DNA of 14,667 nt from Anaerolineaceae bacterium (GTDB lineage Bacteria; Chloroflexota; Anaerolineae; Anaerolineales; Anaerolineaceae): NCBI GenBank assembly GCA_028714615.1, contig JAQTMA010000078.1:1-14667 (forward strand), read 5' to 3'. The notes beneath the pieces were generated by a model. It had not been told where the DNA came from and searched no databases. It worked only from the letters and a program-made list of their open reading frames with translations. Positions 1 to 8,125 of the stretch are shown here, one piece after another. The position numbers and the translations under genes are program-made. The first letter of the stretch is position 1. Each line of letters begins with the position of its first letter.

Positions 1-123
1 ATCCTTGCCTGGGGTTCTTGGGTGAACAACCTACTGGGGGACCAGGAGATAAACCCGAAGGTGGTCTACGAGAACATCATCTCGTGGGCGCATGGTGGAG
101 AGCAAGAGGGAGCGTTCTGGTAG
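1..123 (+). CDS. 3' end of an unidentified gene (partial)
   Basis: Frame 1 is open from the first base to a TAG at 121-123, giving 40 codons that end in ...EQEGAFW. Codons from about position 40 to 120 mostly end in G or C (gac cag gag, gtg gtc tac gag aac atc atc), as in the other real genes here, so this is probably coding. No family is recognisable from the tail, which is rich in Trp and Asn. Two things are odd. The stop codon TAG is the last three bases of the GTAG that opens the palindromic repeat at 120-184, so the repeat may have truncated the gene. Bases 1-30 of the coding sequence are also repeated exactly at 131-160 inside that palindrome. It could instead be a chance open frame over repeat-derived DNA. 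Confidence 0.45.
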   Translation: MLAWGSWVNNLLGDQEINPKVVYENIISWAHGGEQEGAFW

Positions 124-160
124 CCCAGGCATCCTTGCCTGGGGTTCTTGGGTGAACAAC
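1..160 (+). repeat. 30-base exact direct repeat, copies at 1-30 and 131-160
   Basis: Bases 1-30 and 131-160 are identical (start ATCCTTGCCTGG, end GGGTGAACAAC) with a period of 130 bases. Copy 1 lies in an apparent reading frame and is followed by CTAC at 31-34. Copy 2 is the inner left arm plus loop of the palindrome at 120-184. Sharing the loop as well as the arm argues for duplication of one repeat unit rather than independent hairpins. The unit may extend to the left of the window. Confidence 0.8.
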
Positions 161-184
161 CCCAGGCAAGGATGCCTGGGCTAC
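120..184. repeat. GTAG-ended perfect palindrome (REP-like)
   Basis: This is a perfect inverted repeat with 25-base arms, 120-144 and 160-184, around a 15-base loop (145-159). The left arm starts GTAGCCCAGG and the right arm ends CCTGGGCTAC. The arms also carry an inner partial palindrome (CCAGGCATCCTTGCCTGG). Bases 131-160, which are part of the left arm, the whole loop and one base of the right arm, are identical to bases 1-30 at the window start. The GTAG/CTAC ends match the 5' tetranucleotide of REP hairpins recognised by RAYT (TnpA_REP) transposases; that link is an inference. It could also act as a bidirectional terminator for the gene ending at 123, though no T-tract follows. Confidence 0.8.
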
Positions 185-207
185 AAATCCGCCGGGATAT
201 CCGAATC

Positions 208-318
208 GTAGAGACGCCTCGCCTGCGCAGCGCCCTGAGCGTAGCGTGAGGGTGGGGCGTCTCGTTTTGGGATGGAATTAGCCCCCCCGGGGAAGACGCT
301 GCAGCGCAGCGTCTCTAC
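208..318. repeat. Composite GTAG-ended repeat made of two hairpins
   Basis: The outer inverted arms are GTAGAGACGC (208-217) and GCGTCTCTAC (309-318). Inside are two separate hairpins. Hairpin 1 is GAGACGCC (211-218) with GGCGTCTC (256-263). Hairpin 2 is AGACGCTGC (294-302) with GCAGCGTCT (306-314) around a 3-base loop. Only the outer end of each hairpin keeps GTAG/CTAC. The inner ends are degenerate (CTCGTTTT at 261-268, GGGGAAG at 289-295). This resembles a BIME, two inverted REP-type units joined by a spacer. No coding frame is visible across it. Confidence 0.7.
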
Positions 319-345
319 CAGGGCGGAAGATACCAGGGCGGAGGA
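316..345 (+). repeat. 15-base tandem repeat, two copies
   Basis: The unit TACCAGGGCGGAAGA (316-330) is followed directly by TACCAGGGCGGAGGA (331-345), with 14 of 15 bases identical. The first copy overlaps the CTAC end of the composite palindrome. It looks like a small slippage duplication at the edge of the repeat element. The rest of the gap, 346-476, holds only a weak 58-codon ORF, which I rejected. Confidence 0.6.
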
Positions 346-476
346 ATGAACGATCTGAACGAAGAGCGGGGCTATGGCGAAGACTTGTGTAGCCCGAGTT
401 ACATGACCTACGGAAGGAAGGAACTGCCCATTCTGCCGGGGACAGTCCGGTGGGCCCTGGTTTTCGCCCCCTCCCC

Positions 477-1586
477 CTACAACACCAACACCCGCCTATC
501 CCCCATCCGCGAAAAATCGTAACCCTGCAACTGCCGCAACTGCTCCTTCAGCGCCTCTGTACTCAACAACCCCAGAAGCGTCGCCAACGGTTCTTCCCCG
601 GCCTGGGCCTCATAGGCGACCAGGTCGTACTCCTCCTGGGTCAACAGTTCGAACCCCAATCCGAAAGCCCGCGCCGCTGACTCCAAACCGACACCCACGT
701 CGGCCTTATCCTCGGCAATCTCGCGCGCGACCTCTGAATGGGTCGCCTTTTCTTCCGTATATCCCTGAATTTGCCCCGGTTTGATTCCTGCTTGCTGGAG
801 AACCGTGTCCAGCCACACCCGCGTCCCCGAGCCGGACTGCCGGTTGATCATGCGCATTCCTGGGCGGGCCAGGTCCGGGATGCTGCGTATCCTGAGCGGG
901 TTACCCGGCGCAGTGATGAACCCCAGGTTTCGCCGGGCCAGATGCACCAACAGCATTTTCTTGCCGGGGAAGAGCTTGCGCACGAACGGATCGTTATACG
1001 CGCCGGTCTGCGCGTCCCACAAGTGAGAACCGGCCAGGTCGGCCTTGCCCTCGGCCAGCGCCATAAGCCCCCCCAGGCTGCCGGTGAAATTGAGCTGGAT
1101 GGTCAAGCCCGGTGCAAGCTTACCAAGGTGCCCGGCCAGCCAGGTGACCGCCGTGTCGTGGCTGCCTGAAAAGCACACCGTATGTGCATCCTTGGCGGCC
1201 GGGGCTTCCTCCGGTAAAGCCCGCCAGCGGTCCAGCGCCAGGCTGAAAGATTGCTCGATTTCTTCTAACCCATAGCCGGCTGCCAGCGATTCCAACAGGA
1301 AGCTCTCGGCGCGGTGCACCATGCTGGCGCGGCGCAACGGCGCCCGGGCTTGCAACCTGCGGCTGTCCACCGGGCTGGATACGTGAGTACCCTTGCCGGC
1401 CTGGCTGATGATCAATCCCTCGACCGCCAGGGTTCGGTATGCCCGCTGGATGGTACCCGAAGTGCAGTTCCACTGGCGCATGAGCGTCCTGACCGGGGGC
1501 AGGCGCTCCCCGGGTTTCAAGCGACCCGCGAGGATCTCCTCACGGATTTCTACGGCAATGCGTTGGTATAAATAGGGTTCATCCAT
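477..1586 (-). CDS. GntR-type HTH regulator with PBP-like (molybdate-binding type) sensor domain
   Basis: This is a one-component transcription regulator in the cytoplasm. Residues about 4-70 form a GntR winged helix-turn-helix: GERLPPVRTLMRQW, then TIQRAYRTLAVEGLI, then the wing AGKGTHV. Residues about 135-360 resemble the periplasmic-binding-protein-like domain (PBP_like, PF12727 type) found fused to HTH domains in molybdate- or tungstate-related regulators. Its hallmarks are SGSHD (140-144), GSLGGLMAL (169-177), SHLWDAQTGAYNDPFV (187-202) and NRQSGSGTR (248-256). The ligand cannot be read from sequence. An oxyanion or small solute is the family expectation, but no molybdate transporter lies nearby. 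The ATG at 1584-1586 has AGAAGG at 1591-1596 on the minus strand, 4 bases upstream. The gene is divergent from the alpha-2-macroglobulin across 175 bases, so it may control itself or that gene. The family call is secure; the role is not. Confidence 0.9.
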   Translation of the reverse strand: MDEPYLYQRIAVEIREEILAGRLKPGERLPPVRTLMRQWNCTSGTIQRAYRTLAVEGLIISQAGKGTHVSSPVDSRRLQARAPLRRASMVHRAESFLLESLAAGYGLEEIEQSFSLALDRWRALPEEAPAAKDAHTVCFSGSHDTAVTWLAGHLGKLAPGLTIQLNFTGSLGGLMALAEGKADLAGSHLWDAQTGAYNDPFVRKLFPGKKMLLVHLARRNLGFITAPGNPLRIRSIPDLARPGMRMINRQSGSGTRVWLDTVLQQAGIKPGQIQGYTEEKATHSEVAREIAEDKADVGVGLESAARAFGLGFELLTQEEYDLVAYEAQAGEEPLATLLGLLSTEALKEQLRQLQGYDFSRMGDRRVLVL

Positions 1587-1761
1587 ATGGCCTTCTTTTA
1601 AGTATAGCGTATTTACACTCCGCGCACTCCGTGGTAAAAGTCATTGACTTGTTGATTACAGCTTGTGCAAAACCAGGAACCAGCACGCCGGGTTGAACGT
1701 CATTAGTTGAGATCGGCTATCCCCATTTCGTTTTCCGGGTCTCCCAGAACAGGTGGAAAAC

Positions 1762-4700
1762 ATGGCTCACAGCCTGCTCCAGTTCATCCAAAGGCGCCGT
1801 ATCCTGGTGATCCTTGGCGTCATCGTGCTCCTGCTGGCCTCGACCGGCGTGTTTTTGCTGGTGAAAAATCCCCCGGTCCCCACCACCCACACCGGACAAA
1901 TCCCTATCCGCACCGGACAGGGCAGCGGGAACCAGGCAACCTCGACAGGAGGTCCTTCAGGTATGCAAACCATCCTATCGGACATATCCATCCGGCTGAG
2001 CCAGGGACAGGCGCAGCCGCGCGTGTTCAGGCCCGTACCGTTGGCAACCGGAGAACCGTTGAGCCCGGAAGAGGTCGCGCAGATCATGGCGCGCCTACCG
2101 GCTTTGATCCCCGAGGCTGGGGACCAGGCTGACTTCCGCCTGCCGGGCGACCCGATCCCGCCGCCGCGCCCCGGCCAGACGTCCCAACAGGCATTCCCGC
2201 CCACCGGCGAGCCAGCCACGCCTGGCCAGGTAGAGAGCGGTCCGTTGAAAGTGCTGCGCTTCTCCCCCGAGGGGGAAGTGCCGGTTGCGCCGTTCCTCAG
2301 CGTCACTTTCAACCAGCCTATGGCGCCGCTGGCGACCCTCGCGGAGCTAAGTGAGGCGCAGGTTCCGGTTCAACTCGACCCGCCCCTGCCGGGCAAGTGG
2401 CGCTGGTTGGGGACGCGCACGCTCACCTTCCAATACGACTCGGCGTTGATCGACCGGCTTCCTAAGGCGACCGAATACCACGCCCGCGTCCCGGCCGGCG
2501 TCCGCGCGCTGAATGGCAGCGAGCTGGCGGAGGCTGTCGAGTGGTCGTTCACCACGCCTGCGCCGGAGATTACCGGTAAATTTCCTGAGGATCAACCTCA
2601 ACCGCTCGACCCGCTCTTCTTCATTCATTTCGATCAGCGCATCGATCCGGCAGCCGTGCTGGACACGGTGCGCGTGACGGCCGGGACCTACACAGCCAAC
2701 CTGCGCCTGGTCGCCGAGGCGGAGCTCCGCGAGCACCCCCAGTCGAAATCCCTGTTGGACGGCGCTGTCGATGGGCGCTGGATCGCCTTCCGCGCCATGC
2801 AGCCCCTGCCGGCCGACAGCGCCATCAGCGTGACCGTTGGCCCGGGGACGCCCTCCGCCGAGGGACCGCTGACCACGAAAGAAGCTAAGTCGTTCAGTTT
2901 CCGTACCTACGCCGCTCTGCGCGTCACCGACCACGGTTGCTATTGGGGAAACAACCAGTGCGTCCCCCTGTCGCCGTTCTTCATTCAGTTCAATAACCCC
3001 ATCGATGCCAAGGCCTACAAGCCTGAGATGCTGAGCATTACCCCGGAACTGCCCGGTGCGTCGATCGACGTTATCGGCAATTCGATCCAAATCCAGGGAG
3101 CCAGCCAGGGACAGACGGATTATACCGTCACGGTGCGCAGCGAGCTTCAAGATATCTTCGGGCAGAAGCTGGGTGAAGACAATCGCCTGGTGTTTCACGT
3201 CGGCCCTGCCGAGCCGACGCTCTTTGCGACCAACCAGCCCCTCGTGACCCTCGATCCGGCATCCAAAAAAACCGTCTTCTCGGTGTATGCCATCAACTAT
3301 CCGCGCTTGGACGTGAAGATTTACGCCGTCCAGCCCGCCGATTGGCTGGCCTACAAGCAGTTCCTCATCGACTACCGGCAGAAAAACGCACAGACGCCCG
3401 CCCCGGGCCGCTTGATTGCTGACAAGACCATCCCGGTGGAAGCCGCCGCCGATACGCTAACCGAGGTCGACATCGACTTGAGTGCAGGGATGGACGGCGC
3501 GTTCGGTCACTGGATCGTAATGGTCTCGCCGCCCGAAAACCTGGTCAAGGAAAAACAAAACCTGCCCTGGCAGACGATCATCACCTGGGTGCAGGTGACC
3601 CAGATCGGGTTGGACGCCTATAACGACCACAGCGAGATGGTGGTGTGGGCCAGCGCGCTGAAGGATGGCGCTCCGCTCGCCGGGATTACCGTCCAGGCTC
3701 AACCCACCGGCCAACAGTTCATCACCGGTGCGGATGGGACGGCCCGCGCGCCCATCCCCAACGGCGCATTCTACCTGGTTGCTTCACGGGGAGCGGATAC
3801 AGCCCTTTTGCTGCACACGAACTACCAGTACGGCGACGAGGCCTGGCAGACGCGCCCGGTCAGCGATGAGCTGCACTGGTTCGTCTTCGACGACCGGCAG
3901 ATGTACCGGCCGGGCGAGGAAGTGCACGTCAAGGGCTGGCTGCGGCGGATCGGCGGGAAACAGGACGGCGACGTCGGGCTGGTCGACGGCGCGGTGAGCG
4001 CGGTTGACTACCGCATCAATGACTCGCAAGGCAACGTTATTGGGAACGGCCAGGCTGCTGTCAACCCGCTGGGCGGTTTCAACCTGATCTACAAGATCCC
4101 CGACAAGGTCAACTTGGGCTATACCTACATCCAGATGGACCCGGTCGGCAACCTGAGTGACTTCGGTGCGAATAATCATTCGTTTACCCACAATTTCCAG
4201 ATCCAGGAATTCCGCCGGCCCGAGTTCGAAGTGATCGCGCGCAACGAAACGACCGGCCCTTACTTTACCGGCGGGTCTGCAGTCACCGCCGTTGAGGCGA
4301 AATACTACGCGGGCGGCGCCCTGCCGAACGCAGATGTGTCCTGGCAGGTGACCTCCAGCCCGGGCCATTACGCGCCTCCCAACTGGCCGGAATTCAGCTT
4401 TGGCGAGTGGACGCCGTGGTGGTCGTCCGTCAAAATGGCCTACGGCGAATGGGGCGCTCCACCCCCGGGCGGGGATACGAAGATCGAGACCTTTACCGGA
4501 AAAACCGACCCTACCGGGCAGCACTTCTTGCGCCTGGACTTCACTGCCGGCGGTGATATGAAACCGGTCAGTATCACAGCGCAAGCTTCGGTGATGGACG
4601 TCAATCGCCAGGCCTGGGCCAGCGTGACCACGCTCCTGGTGCATCCCGCCAGCATATACGTAGGTTTGCGCAGCAGTCCCGTCTTTGTCGAGCGCGGCGC

Positions 4701-7700
4701 GCCTATCCGGGTGGATTTCATCGTGACGGATCTGGATGGTAAACCCGTCGTGGATCGGCCGGTGGAAGTCAGCGCCGCGCGGTTGGATTGGCAACTCATC
4801 GACGGGACCTGGCAAGAAGTGGAAGTGGATCCCCAGACCTGCAACCAGGGCTCTACCACCGTCCCAGCGACCTGCACCTTCCAGACCCCGGTCGGCGGGA
4901 GCTACAAGATCACCGCGCTCGTGACCGACCCTGAAGGCCGCAAAAACCGCAGCAGCCTCACCCGGTGGGTGAGCGGCGGGAAGCTGCCGCCGCAGCGCAC
5001 AGTTCAGCAGGAGACGCTCACTCTCATCCCCGATAAAGAGATCTACCAGCCGGGGGAGGTAGCCCACATCCTGGTTCAGGCTCCCTTTGGCCCGGCCGAG
5101 GGCCTGATGACGCTCAACCGCAACGGGATCGTTTCGACCCAACGGTTCCAGGTCGCTGCTACGACAGTCACCCTGGATGTACCCATTGAGGAGAGCTATA
5201 TCCCGAACCTGAATGTCCAGGTAGACGTTAACGGTTCGGCGCCGCGCACCGACGACCAGGGAAATCCAATCGAAGGTGCACCGGCGCGGCCTGCGTTTGC
5301 CACCGGACAGCTTAGCCTGAGCATTCCGCCGCTGCAGCGTACGCTGGCGCTGCAGGTTACCCCCCGCGAGACGGAAATCGCCCCAGGTGGTGAAACCACC
5401 CTCGACCTGCTCCTCAAGGATGCTGGCGGCCGGCCGGTGGCGGATGCGGAACTGGCAGTCGTCGTGGTTGATGAAGCCGTCCTGGCCTTGAGCGGCTACC
5501 AGATGGCGGACCCGATCAAGACGTTTTATGCGGACAGTCCGCTGGATCTCACCAGCAATTATGCCCGCTCGACCATCCTGCTGGCCAACCCCGAAACGGT
5601 CGCCCACCAGGCGGATGAGTCCCTGCTCAATCGCGCCGCCGGGTTGGGAGGCGCAGCTCCGGCGCAGCCGGCCGCAGCGCCCACGCAGGCTGTTGCGATG
5701 GAAGCCAGTATGGCCGATAAAGGCGCCACCCAGAACGCCGCCCCGATCCCGGTGCGGACCGATTTCAATCCCCTGGCTGTCTTCTCCCCGGCGGTGCACA
5801 CCGGTGCGGATGGGCAGGCCAGCCTGGCCGTCAAAGTGCCCGACAATCTGACCCGTTACCGCGTGATGGTGGTAGCCGTCGACGCGGGGAAACGGTTCGG
5901 CCTGGCCGAGGCTAACCTGACCGCCCGGCTCCCGCTGATGGTACGCCCATCTGCGCCGCGCTTCCTCAACTTCGGCGACCGGTTCGAGCTGCCCATCGTA
6001 CTGCAGAACCAGACTGGCGAAGCGATGGATGTGAGTGTGGCCGTACGCGCCGCCAATCTCACCCTGACTACCAACACAGGCCTACGCGTCACCGTCCCGG
6101 CGAACGACCGGTTGGAAGTGCGCTTCCCAGCCACAACCGAATTGGCGGGCGTTGCCCGGCTGCAGATTGCCGCGGTGGCAGGCAGCTACGCCGACGCCGC
6201 GACGATTGATCTACCGGTCTACACCCCCGCCACGACCGAAGCGTTCGCTACCTACGGGGTGATCGACCAGGGATCGCTGGCGCAGCCGGTCTCCACCCCC
6301 AAAGACGTGTTCGCCCAGTACGGCGGGCTAGAAATCTCGACCTCCTCGACTGCGCTCCAGGCGCTCACCGATGCGGTGTTATACCTGGTTGCGTACCCGT
6401 ACGACTGCACTGAGCAGATCGCCTCGCGCATCCTGGCGGTGTCAGCCCTGCGCGACGTGCTGACCGCCTTCAAGGCCGAGGGACTGCCTGCCCCTCAGGA
6501 AATGGAAGCGGCCGTCCAGCGCGACATCCAGACCTTGAAGGGATTACAAAACGACGACGGCGGTTTCCCCTACTGGCGTCGCGGTTCAGAATCGATCCCT
6601 TTCAACACCATCCACGTCGCCCACGCAATCTACCGCGCTCAATCGAAGGGCTTTTCGGTCCCCGCCGATGTGCAGCAGCGTACGCTCGAATACCTGCGTA
6701 GCATTGAAGATCACTATCCCAGTTACTACAGCGAGCACACCCGCCGCACGCTCAGCGCCTACGCGTTGTTTGTGCGTAACTTGATGGGTGATGGAGACCC
6801 GCGCAAAGCGGAGAAGCTGATGGATGCTGCCGGGCTGGACGGCCTATCGCCAGACGCGATTGGTTGGCTCTGGCCGGTGATCGGCGCCGACACAGGCGCC
6901 AGGGCGCGCTTGGACGAAATCCGCCGCTACGTCGATAACCACACCGTCGAGACGGCCGGCGCAGCCAACTTTACCACCAGCTACGACGACCAGAACTACC
7001 TGCTGCTCGCATCCGACCGGCGCACCGATGCGATCCTGCTCGATGCGCTTATCGCGGATAGCCCCCAGAATGACCTGATCCCCAAGCTGGTCAATGGACT
7101 TTTGGCGCACCGCACCAGCGGGCGCTGGGGTAACACCCAGGAAAACGTCTTTGTCCTGCTTTCGTTGGACCGCTATTTCAATACCTTCGAGGCCCAGACG
7201 CCGGATTTTGTGGCGCGCATCTGGCTGGGGCAGAACTACGCCGGCAGCCAGGAGTTCCGTGGTCGAAGCACCGGCCGTAACGAACTGGACATCCCCATGA
7301 CCTTCCTGGTCGATCCAAACCTTAACGGCGGCGGCTCAGCCCAGGACCTGATCCTGAGCAAGGATGGCCCCGGGCGGTTGTACTTCCGGCTAGGACTGCG
7401 CTATGCGCCTACCAACCTGGAACAGGCGGCGCTGGATATGGGTTTCGTGGTGCAGCGCGTCTACGAAGCTGTGGATGACCCGGGCGACGTCCGCCAGGAT
7501 GAGAACGGCGTCTGGCGCGTCAAAGCCGGGGCGCGCGTGCGCGTGCATCTGACCATGGAAGCGGACAACCGTCGCTATCACGTGGCGTTGGTCGACCCAC
7601 TGCCGGCCGGTCTGGAGATCGTCAATCCCGACCTGGACGTTTCGGGCAGCCTCCCGCCGGATGATGGGAATCAGGAAAACCGGCGATTCTGGTGGTGGGG

Positions 7701-7902
7701 CCCCTGGTACCAGCATCAGAACTTGCGTGACGAGCGGGCGGAAGCCTTCACCTCGCTCCTGTGGGAGGGAGTGTACCAGTACACTTACGTCGCCCGCGCC
7801 ACGACCCCCGGTACATTTGTGGTTCCGCCTGCCAAGGCCGAAGAGATGTATTCTCCCGAGGTGTTTGGACGCAGTGCGAGCAATGTGGTCATTGTAGAGT
7901 GA
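1762..7902 (+). CDS. Membrane-anchored bacterial alpha-2-macroglobulin with thioester and extra Ig-like domains
   Basis: This is a protease-trapping alpha-2-macroglobulin. A target protease cuts a bait region, and the reactive thioester then captures it outside the cell. Numbering is from ATG 1762. RRR then a hydrophobic stretch at 14-34 gives an N-in membrane anchor with no lipobox Cys. A Gly/Ser/Thr/Pro linker follows. Three Ig-like or BIG_5-like modules lie at about 163-268, 271-380 and 385-480. MG domains follow, with MYRPGEEVHVKGW near 713 and EFRRPEFEV near 815. An Ala/Pro-rich stretch at 1293-1330 is a bait candidate. The A2M domain (PF00207) starts near 1335. The thioester motif is YDCTEQ with Cys1549 and Gln1552, then a helical thioester domain (NDDGGFPYW near 1597) and the typical C-terminus (PEVFGRSASN). 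At 2046 residues it exceeds E. coli YfhM (about 1650). AGGTGG at 1751-1756 favours ATG 1762 over GTG 1753. No pbpC neighbour is visible. Confidence 0.95.
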   Translation: MAHSLLQFIQRRRILVILGVIVLLLASTGVFLLVKNPPVPTTHTGQIPIRTGQGSGNQATSTGGPSGMQTILSDISIRLSQGQAQPRVFRPVPLATGEPLSPEEVAQIMARLPALIPEAGDQADFRLPGDPIPPPRPGQTSQQAFPPTGEPATPGQVESGPLKVLRFSPEGEVPVAPFLSVTFNQPMAPLATLAELSEAQVPVQLDPPLPGKWRWLGTRTLTFQYDSALIDRLPKATEYHARVPAGVRALNGSELAEAVEWSFTTPAPEITGKFPEDQPQPLDPLFFIHFDQRIDPAAVLDTVRVTAGTYTANLRLVAEAELREHPQSKSLLDGAVDGRWIAFRAMQPLPADSAISVTVGPGTPSAEGPLTTKEAKSFSFRTYAALRVTDHGCYWGNNQCVPLSPFFIQFNNPIDAKAYKPEMLSITPELPGASIDVIGNSIQIQGASQGQTDYTVTVRSELQDIFGQKLGEDNRLVFHVGPAEPTLFATNQPLVTLDPASKKTVFSVYAINYPRLDVKIYAVQPADWLAYKQFLIDYRQKNAQTPAPGRLIADKTIPVEAAADTLTEVDIDLSAGMDGAFGHWIVMVSPPENLVKEKQNLPWQTIITWVQVTQIGLDAYNDHSEMVVWASALKDGAPLAGITVQAQPTGQQFITGADGTARAPIPNGAFYLVASRGADTALLLHTNYQYGDEAWQTRPVSDELHWFVFDDRQMYRPGEEVHVKGWLRRIGGKQDGDVGLVDGAVSAVDYRINDSQGNVIGNGQAAVNPLGGFNLIYKIPDKVNLGYTYIQMDPVGNLSDFGANNHSFTHNFQIQEFRRPEFEVIARNETTGPYFTGGSAVTAVEAKYYAGGALPNADVSWQVTSSPGHYAPPNWPEFSFGEWTPWWSSVKMAYGEWGAPPPGGDTKIETFTGKTDPTGQHFLRLDFTAGGDMKPVSITAQASVMDVNRQAWASVTTLLVHPASIYVGLRSSPVFVERGAPIRVDFIVTDLDGKPVVDRPVEVSAARLDWQLIDGTWQEVEVDPQTCNQGSTTVPATCTFQTPVGGSYKITALVTDPEGRKNRSSLTRWVSGGKLPPQRTVQQETLTLIPDKEIYQPGEVAHILVQAPFGPAEGLMTLNRNGIVSTQRFQVAATTVTLDVPIEESYIPNLNVQVDVNGSAPRTDDQGNPIEGAPARPAFATGQLSLSIPPLQRTLALQVTPRETEIAPGGETTLDLLLKDAGGRPVADAELAVVVVDEAVLALSGYQMADPIKTFYADSPLDLTSNYARSTILLANPETVAHQADESLLNRAAGLGGAAPAQPAAAPTQAVAMEASMADKGATQNAAPIPVRTDFNPLAVFSPAVHTGADGQASLAVKVPDNLTRYRVMVVAVDAGKRFGLAEANLTARLPLMVRPSAPRFLNFGDRFELPIVLQNQTGEAMDVSVAVRAANLTLTTNTGLRVTVPANDRLEVRFPATTELAGVARLQIAAVAGSYADAATIDLPVYTPATTEAFATYGVIDQGSLAQPVSTPKDVFAQYGGLEISTSSTALQALTDAVLYLVAYPYDCTEQIASRILAVSALRDVLTAFKAEGLPAPQEMEAAVQRDIQTLKGLQNDDGGFPYWRRGSESIPFNTIHVAHAIYRAQSKGFSVPADVQQRTLEYLRSIEDHYPSYYSEHTRRTLSAYALFVRNLMGDGDPRKAEKLMDAAGLDGLSPDAIGWLWPVIGADTGARARLDEIRRYVDNHTVETAGAANFTTSYDDQNYLLLASDRRTDAILLDALIADSPQNDLIPKLVNGLLAHRTSGRWGNTQENVFVLLSLDRYFNTFEAQTPDFVARIWLGQNYAGSQEFRGRSTGRNELDIPMTFLVDPNLNGGGSAQDLILSKDGPGRLYFRLGLRYAPTNLEQAALDMGFVVQRVYEAVDDPGDVRQDENGVWRVKAGARVRVHLTMEADNRRYHVALVDPLPAGLEIVNPDLDVSGSLPPDDGNQENRRFWWWGPWYQHQNLRDERAEAFTSLLWEGVYQYTYVARATTPGTFVVPPAKAEEMYSPEVFGRSASNVVIVE

Positions 7903-8042
7903 AACAGTGGGATAACTGGCCCAATCTCAGCAATCGGTATTCGTTTCCGATGCGATCCCGGCGGTGTAGTAGCGAGGCGCGAAGCCAATCTGCCAAATCT
8001 CGGGCAAAAAAGTAACCATTTGTCGGGATAGTCTGTGATGTT

Positions 8043-8082
8043 TGTCATTTGACAGGGATAGCCGGGTAGAGTACCCTTGACC
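8043..8082 (+). promoter_or_regulatory. Candidate ferredoxin promoter with two operator-like palindromes
   Basis: A consensus -35 box TTGACA lies at 8049-8054, and 17 bases on there is a weak -10, TACCCT (8072-8077). A perfect palindrome TGTCA-TT-TGACA (8043-8054) covers the -35 box. A second one, GGGTA-GAG-TACCC (8064-8076), covers the -10 region. A second possible -35, TTGACC, is at 8077-8082. Palindromes placed over the core promoter suggest repression or redox control, but no regulator can be named. The positions are read directly; the function is inferred. Confidence 0.45.
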
Positions 8083-8125
8083 CTGGTAACACTCTGATTC
8101 GATTTTAACTTAGGAGAGATTCGCT

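Noticed and set aside
1..345. CRISPR array at the left end
   Set aside because: The repeats are palindromes of different sequence without regular spacing or unique spacers of constant length.
346..522. A 58-codon plus-strand ORF (starts MNDLNEERGYG) next to a GGAGG
   Set aside because: The GGAGG lies only one base from the ATG, the frame runs into the 3' end of the regulator gene on the other strand, and the last third is a shadow of that gene. No family is recognisable.
1693..1723. TTGAAC followed by TATCCC as an A2M promoter
   Set aside because: The spacing is 19 bases and the -10 match is poor. It is possible but too weak to list as a feature.
2347..3198. A 283-codon minus-strand frame within the A2M gene
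   Set aside because: It is a shadow of the A2M coding sequence with the same cause, and it has no domain or ribosome site.
3784..5799. A 671-codon open frame antisense to the A2M gene
   Set aside because: High GC at third codon positions removes stops from the antisense frame. The product has no recognisable domain, whereas the plus strand is a clear A2M.
7933..7951. ATCGG/CCGAT hairpin after the A2M gene as a terminator
   Set aside because: It has only 5-base arms with a 9-base loop and no T-tract. No convincing terminator is visible after the A2M gene.
7761..8015. A plus-strand frame over the A2M 3' end with a CEQCGHC motif resembling a metal site
   Set aside because: The motif comes from reading the A2M C-terminal codons in another frame, and the frame continues into non-coding sequence.
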